Notes under the pieces: generated by a model
The model's database searches: none
Seen by the model: only the letters and a program-made list of their open reading frames with translations
Told to the model about the DNA's origin: nothing
Position numbers and translations under genes: made by a program
In this document: piece after piece, positions 25,996 through 31,219 of the stretch
Position numbering within the stretch: position 1 is the stretch's first letter
How the letters are laid out: the number at the start of each line of letters is the position of its first letter
Origin: Alviniconcha marisindica
Lineage: Eukaryota; Mollusca; Gastropoda; Provannidae
NCBI GenBank assembly: GCA_018857735.1
Contig: JABMCL010002815.1
Coordinates: forward strand, 615,001 to 679,000
DNA: 64,000 nucleotides
Reading direction: 5' to 3'

Positions 25996-28289
25996 ACATG
26001 CATATGAATACATGTGTACGTGTGCAGGACAACATCTTGCTTTTTGAATATGTGACAATCAGATGAAGGTAAAAAGAACCTCTCTGAAAATGAGGCTGGA
26101 CAGAATCCTCTTAGTGATTGAAGTGAGAAATGCAAAACGGGCAATGGCTTAAGTGCCAGCACTGTAAGTACCTCACTTCAGTGGATATTCAGAAATGCAC
26201 TATACAAAGTTAGTCGCTCATACAGAATCACATGCGAACGCGGTGAGTCTGCTCGAGAGCAGAGGATAGTGCTATATAAAAGAGATCAACAAAATCATTG
26301 CTCTCTCTTCCCACTTACAGGAGCAGTACATCTTTGTGTACGATGCACTGCTGGAGGCCATCGTTGCCAAGGGTACAACCATCCCCAAGTCTTCATTCAG
26401 GGCGACGTTTGAAGAAATGAGTCAGAATGAGAATGGCGTCGAATCGCCATTGGAAAAACAGTATGACGTAAGTACAAATGGTGGACTGCTGTTGATGAGG
26501 TTTTGATTCCTTCTGCACCTCACTGAACACATATGCTGTAAAGTTGTTCAGTGTTGTACGAAGATGTTGGTGAAATTACTTTCATGCTCGGTGATTCTTT
26601 CTGGTGCTACTGTTAGTTGAATGGCTTTTGGATCGTAATATGATGAATGGCCTAACCTTCTGGAGGTGAGAAGCATATGATGTCATTTTTATTGTGGGTT
26701 TATTATTAAGTTGGGATCATGAACAATTGTAGTCGTCGTCACCGAGACAGTCGCAAGGGCAGGTATGGTTTGATTGCCGTGAAAGGTGCATCCCATCGGA
26801 AACTGTAAAATATTGGAGTCCTGTTTGACCATGACAACCTCATTGTCAGGGGTCGCAAATACGCAGAAGAAACATGTGTTTTTTACACAAAATAAACCCC
26901 TCTCATGCATTTGCTCAAGCCTCATGCATTTACTGTACACGGAAAAGTCCAAATCTGTAAAGACAGAATGCATTTTAATTGGAGACTGTAAGCAGTCTGT
27001 CTCGCTCAGTCTCTGTCTCTGTAATGTCACAGTGTGAAGTCGGTTGCTAGAACATATCGGCTTTGACAACTGCCAGGCCAGGGTGTGGGGCATCAAATGA
27101 AGTCGGTGGCAGTTCACTGCCAGCGTCAGTTTCTGGCCACGTTACTAGCCAGCGTGTTTAGCTTCAAGACGCTGCTTTGCTGTAAGCAAATTCTAAAAAG
27201 TCTTCATGTTACTGGTCTCATGTGCAGTGTTCCTGTGCCGCTAAAGTAGAGTGTTCCTGTGCTGCTGAAACCGAGTTTGACATGTTGCTAAAACAGTTTG
27301 ACATGTTGCTGAAACCAAGTTTGACATGCACATGCACTTGCACTTTATCTGTGCAGACGGTGCAGCTACTGTCTCCCACCATCGATCGGTCAGAGTGCTC
27401 AGCCGCTCTGTCCGAGGAAAACATGGGCAAGAACAGATTTAAGAATGTCTTGCCAGGTCAGTCCACACTCTTCTTTTTCTTTTCTTCCCTGTCATTCTCA
27501 ACATTGATGGTCTGCACATTTCTTCCATGTATCTCACTCAAAGTGGAAGTAGTAGTAGGCCACTGGTGGTGTTTGTTACTGGCATTGCTTGAAGCACAAA
27601 GAGATAGAAAACCTGTATAAAAAAGAGAACTGCAGTATGTTTGGAATGGGATGGTGAACATTGGGTTTCAGAGACGGAGATTTGAGATGTTTGTGGTTAC
27701 GGCATTGAGGGAAGTCTTCCAGCCGTTTCCTTAGGAGACACTTGCATACATGTATTTGTGTGAGTTGGTGTGCGGGCATTTATGTTGTCAGGCATTTCTT
27801 TTTGCTTTTGTATTGACATTTTTTAATTGTTCTGTTGGTTGAAAAGATTTAACCTCACCTTTTGGGCTCACATGACAAGTAAGAGTCTGTACAATAAAAC
27901 AGTGATAATCTGGATATTTGGCTTGACCAGTGACTTTTGGCGATGGCTTTTTTTGTTTTTTTGTTTTTGTTGTTGAGGTCATATGATATTCTTTTTCTGG
28001 AAAAAACAACTAGTTAAGATTTTTCTGTTCTGGTGGTGAACCATCTGAACATTTGCTCATCTTTGTGTTTCTTGTTTGATTTTCAGCCAACCGCAGTCGG
28101 CCTTTCCTGTATACTCCAATTGATGGCTGCAATGACTACATCAATGCTGTCTTCCTCTCTGTAAGTAGCTGCCAGGTTGGAATGTCTCTGTGAGGTTGGA
28201 GAGAGAGAGAGTGTGTGTGTGTGTGTTAGAGAGTGAGTGTGTGTTTGTGTGTGAGGGAGTGAGTGTGTCTGTGCATGTATGTGAGGTTG

Positions 28290-28339
<50 letters not shown>

Positions 28340-28685
28340 ATGTGTGTGTGGTGTGATGAGAGAGAGAGTGAGTGTGTGTGGAGAGAGAGAGAGGTGTGTG
28401 TGTGGTGTGTGAATGTTGGGAGTGAGTGTGTGTGCGTGTGTGTGAGAGAGAGTGTGTGTGTGAGAGAGAGAGAGAGAGAGTGTGTGTGTGAGTGAGTGAG
28501 TGTGTGTGTGAGAAGAGAGAGAAGAGTGTGTGTGTAGAGAGAGAGAGAGTGTGCATGTGTGTGTGTGTGTGAGAGAGAGGTGGTGTGTGCGTGTGAGAGA
28601 GAGGAGGTGTGTGTGAGAGGAGGAGTGTGTGTGTGTGTGTGGTGTGTGTGTGTGTGTGTGTGTGTGGTGGTGTGTGTGTGTGTGA

Positions 28686-28759
<74 letters not shown>

Positions 28760-31178
28760 TATGTGTATGAATGTGTGTGTGCATCTGTTTGAGAATCCTT
28801 GCATAATATGTTCATGATGGTTCATTTGTGTTTCAGGGCTACACCCAGAAGGATCGGTTCATAGTGACGCAGATGCCCCTTCCCAACACTGTAGCCGACT
28901 TCTGGCGAATGCTGTACGACTACAACTCGGATGCCATTGTCATGCTGAACGAATTTGACAGAAACGATAAAGTAAGACGATGAAGGGTCAAACTTGCACA
29001 AAAGATTATATCACAGGGAAAACACATTGAACATTTTGCTGAAAGCTGTGCCACACTGAGATGTGCTGTTTACTGCACCCCCACCCCCCACCCCCCAATT
29101 CCTTCACCTAAGCTCACATTAGAAAAACAACAACAGAATTTCAGCAGGATGTTCTGTGATGTCTTACTGGCACTTTGTCAGTGACGTCATCTAAGCAGGA
29201 AAAGTGTTAAAGCAGATGGAGGCATGTAGGTGAAGAAAAGGGAGAAGAAAAAAAGAGAGAAAAAACTAATCACGTCCTAAGCATAGAAAATAAAACAATA
29301 TGTCACACACACACACATGAAACACAGGCACCTGCATACACGCACATACTGAATACTGACAATACAAAACTTAATTCACACACAACTTGACAACGGGCAG
29401 CAAACCGAGACTTAAACACAGGCAGCAAACCAAGACCTGAGACAGATGAAGACAGCAGCATATTATGAAAACCATGGCAGCTCTATAGTTTTGTGCAGAG
29501 AAATGTCTTGAAGTTGAGATGATAGCAGTAGGTTATTGTCTCGTATTTCAGACGTGTTTTTAATTGCGGAGAGAGTAATCAAACCACTGCGGTGACGTGT
29601 TTCAGTCGTGCGCTCTGTACTGGCCGGAGGAGTATGGCTACACCGAGGAGCATGGACCGCTCAGCGTGGAACTGCTGTCTTCCTCCGATGTTGACCCCGA
29701 TGTCACCATCCGCATCTTTAAACTCAGCCATCATGGCAGGGTCAGTGGCTGCAGGCATTGTGCACTTTTGCTGAAGACCTTGTTTTCAAATATCTTTTGG
29801 TTTCATTTGTCGTTTTCTGGTGGAGACTTTACTAACATGATTTTGTCCATTTTCGGGTGGAGACTTTACTGTCATTAGATTTTGTCATTTTGTGTATTTG
29901 GACATCGTATAGGAAACACAAAAGCAATATGTTTGTTTAAGTGTTGCCTGTAAATGAAAATACAGTCATATTTATATGGCAGGATGGAGTTTTAGAATTT
30001 TGTCATTTTCAGGTTCAGACTTTACTGTTGTGTGATCTTGTCATAGTTCAGACTCTACTGTGTATGATTTTTGTCATTTTCAGGTTCAGACTTTACTGTT
30101 GTGTGATTTTGTCATAGTTCAGACTCTGCTGTGTATGATTTTGTCCTTTCCAGGTTTACACTTTAGTACAATTTTGTCTTTTTCAAGTTTAGTCTTTATG
30201 GTCATATGATTTAGCCTTTTTCAGGTTCAGATTTGACTACTGTATGATTTTATCATAGTTCAGACGCTACTATGTATGACTTTGTTATTTCAGTTTAGAC
30301 TTTAAGACAATTTTTTCTTTTTCGGGTTTAGACTTTCAGGCCACTTTACAGTTGTATAATTTTTTCTTTCTTTTTTAGGGCGAGGAGCGGGCGGTGAAAC
30401 AGTTCATGTTCAAATCCTGGCCAGACTACCAGGCGCTGCCCAACTCCGTCACCTCCCTTCTACGACTGCACCGCCTGGTCACGGACTGGTACAAACAGAA
30501 CGGCAAGGGGCCCGTCACCATCCACTGCATGTGAGTGCTGCTTGTCAGACCAAAATCAGCTAGCTTACGTCCCAGCCTTTGTTTTGTACATGCTTGGCCA
30601 GGCATCAGATTTTTCTGTCAGTAGATGGATTTCTGTCTATGGAAGAAGAGGCAGGGTGGTTGTTGAAAAGAGAGAAATGTACAAGTCTGTGTTTTTTGTT
30701 TGTTTTTTAGAAATGCACAAATCTGTGTTTGAGTACTTTCTGGGGCAGTTTTTGTATATATTTTTTAGTAACAGATTTGTGAATTGCCATCAGAACTGAT
30801 GTTCAAAAGTTATTTTGATGTTAATACCACAGCTGTATTGAAGTGAATGTGTAGGCGTAATTAATTAATTAAAAACCTGGACAGGTTTGAGTTGCTTTTT
30901 TTCTGTTCTCCTGGAGAAAAGATTTATTCAAGAGTAATTGACGGTGGTTAATTCAGTGCAGCAACAGCAAGACCAAGATGCGTCGGACACAGAACGTGTA
31001 AGGGGACAGGTTTTGCATTAACCAGTCATTTCTGGTATTTTACCAGACATGTTAAGCATATTTCAGAAGCAAAATCAGCAGTCAGACATACTGGCTGTAA
31101 TTTTATTTGACCGATTCTAAAAACACACAAAAACAAATGCAGCACAGTGAGAGTGTGTGTGCATGTGTGTGTGTGTGA

Positions 31179-31219
<41 letters not shown>

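Noticed and set aside
28083..28825. Long His-Thr and Ser-rich frames on the minus strand
   Set aside because: Translations of the (TG)n/(GA)n microsatellite in intron 21.
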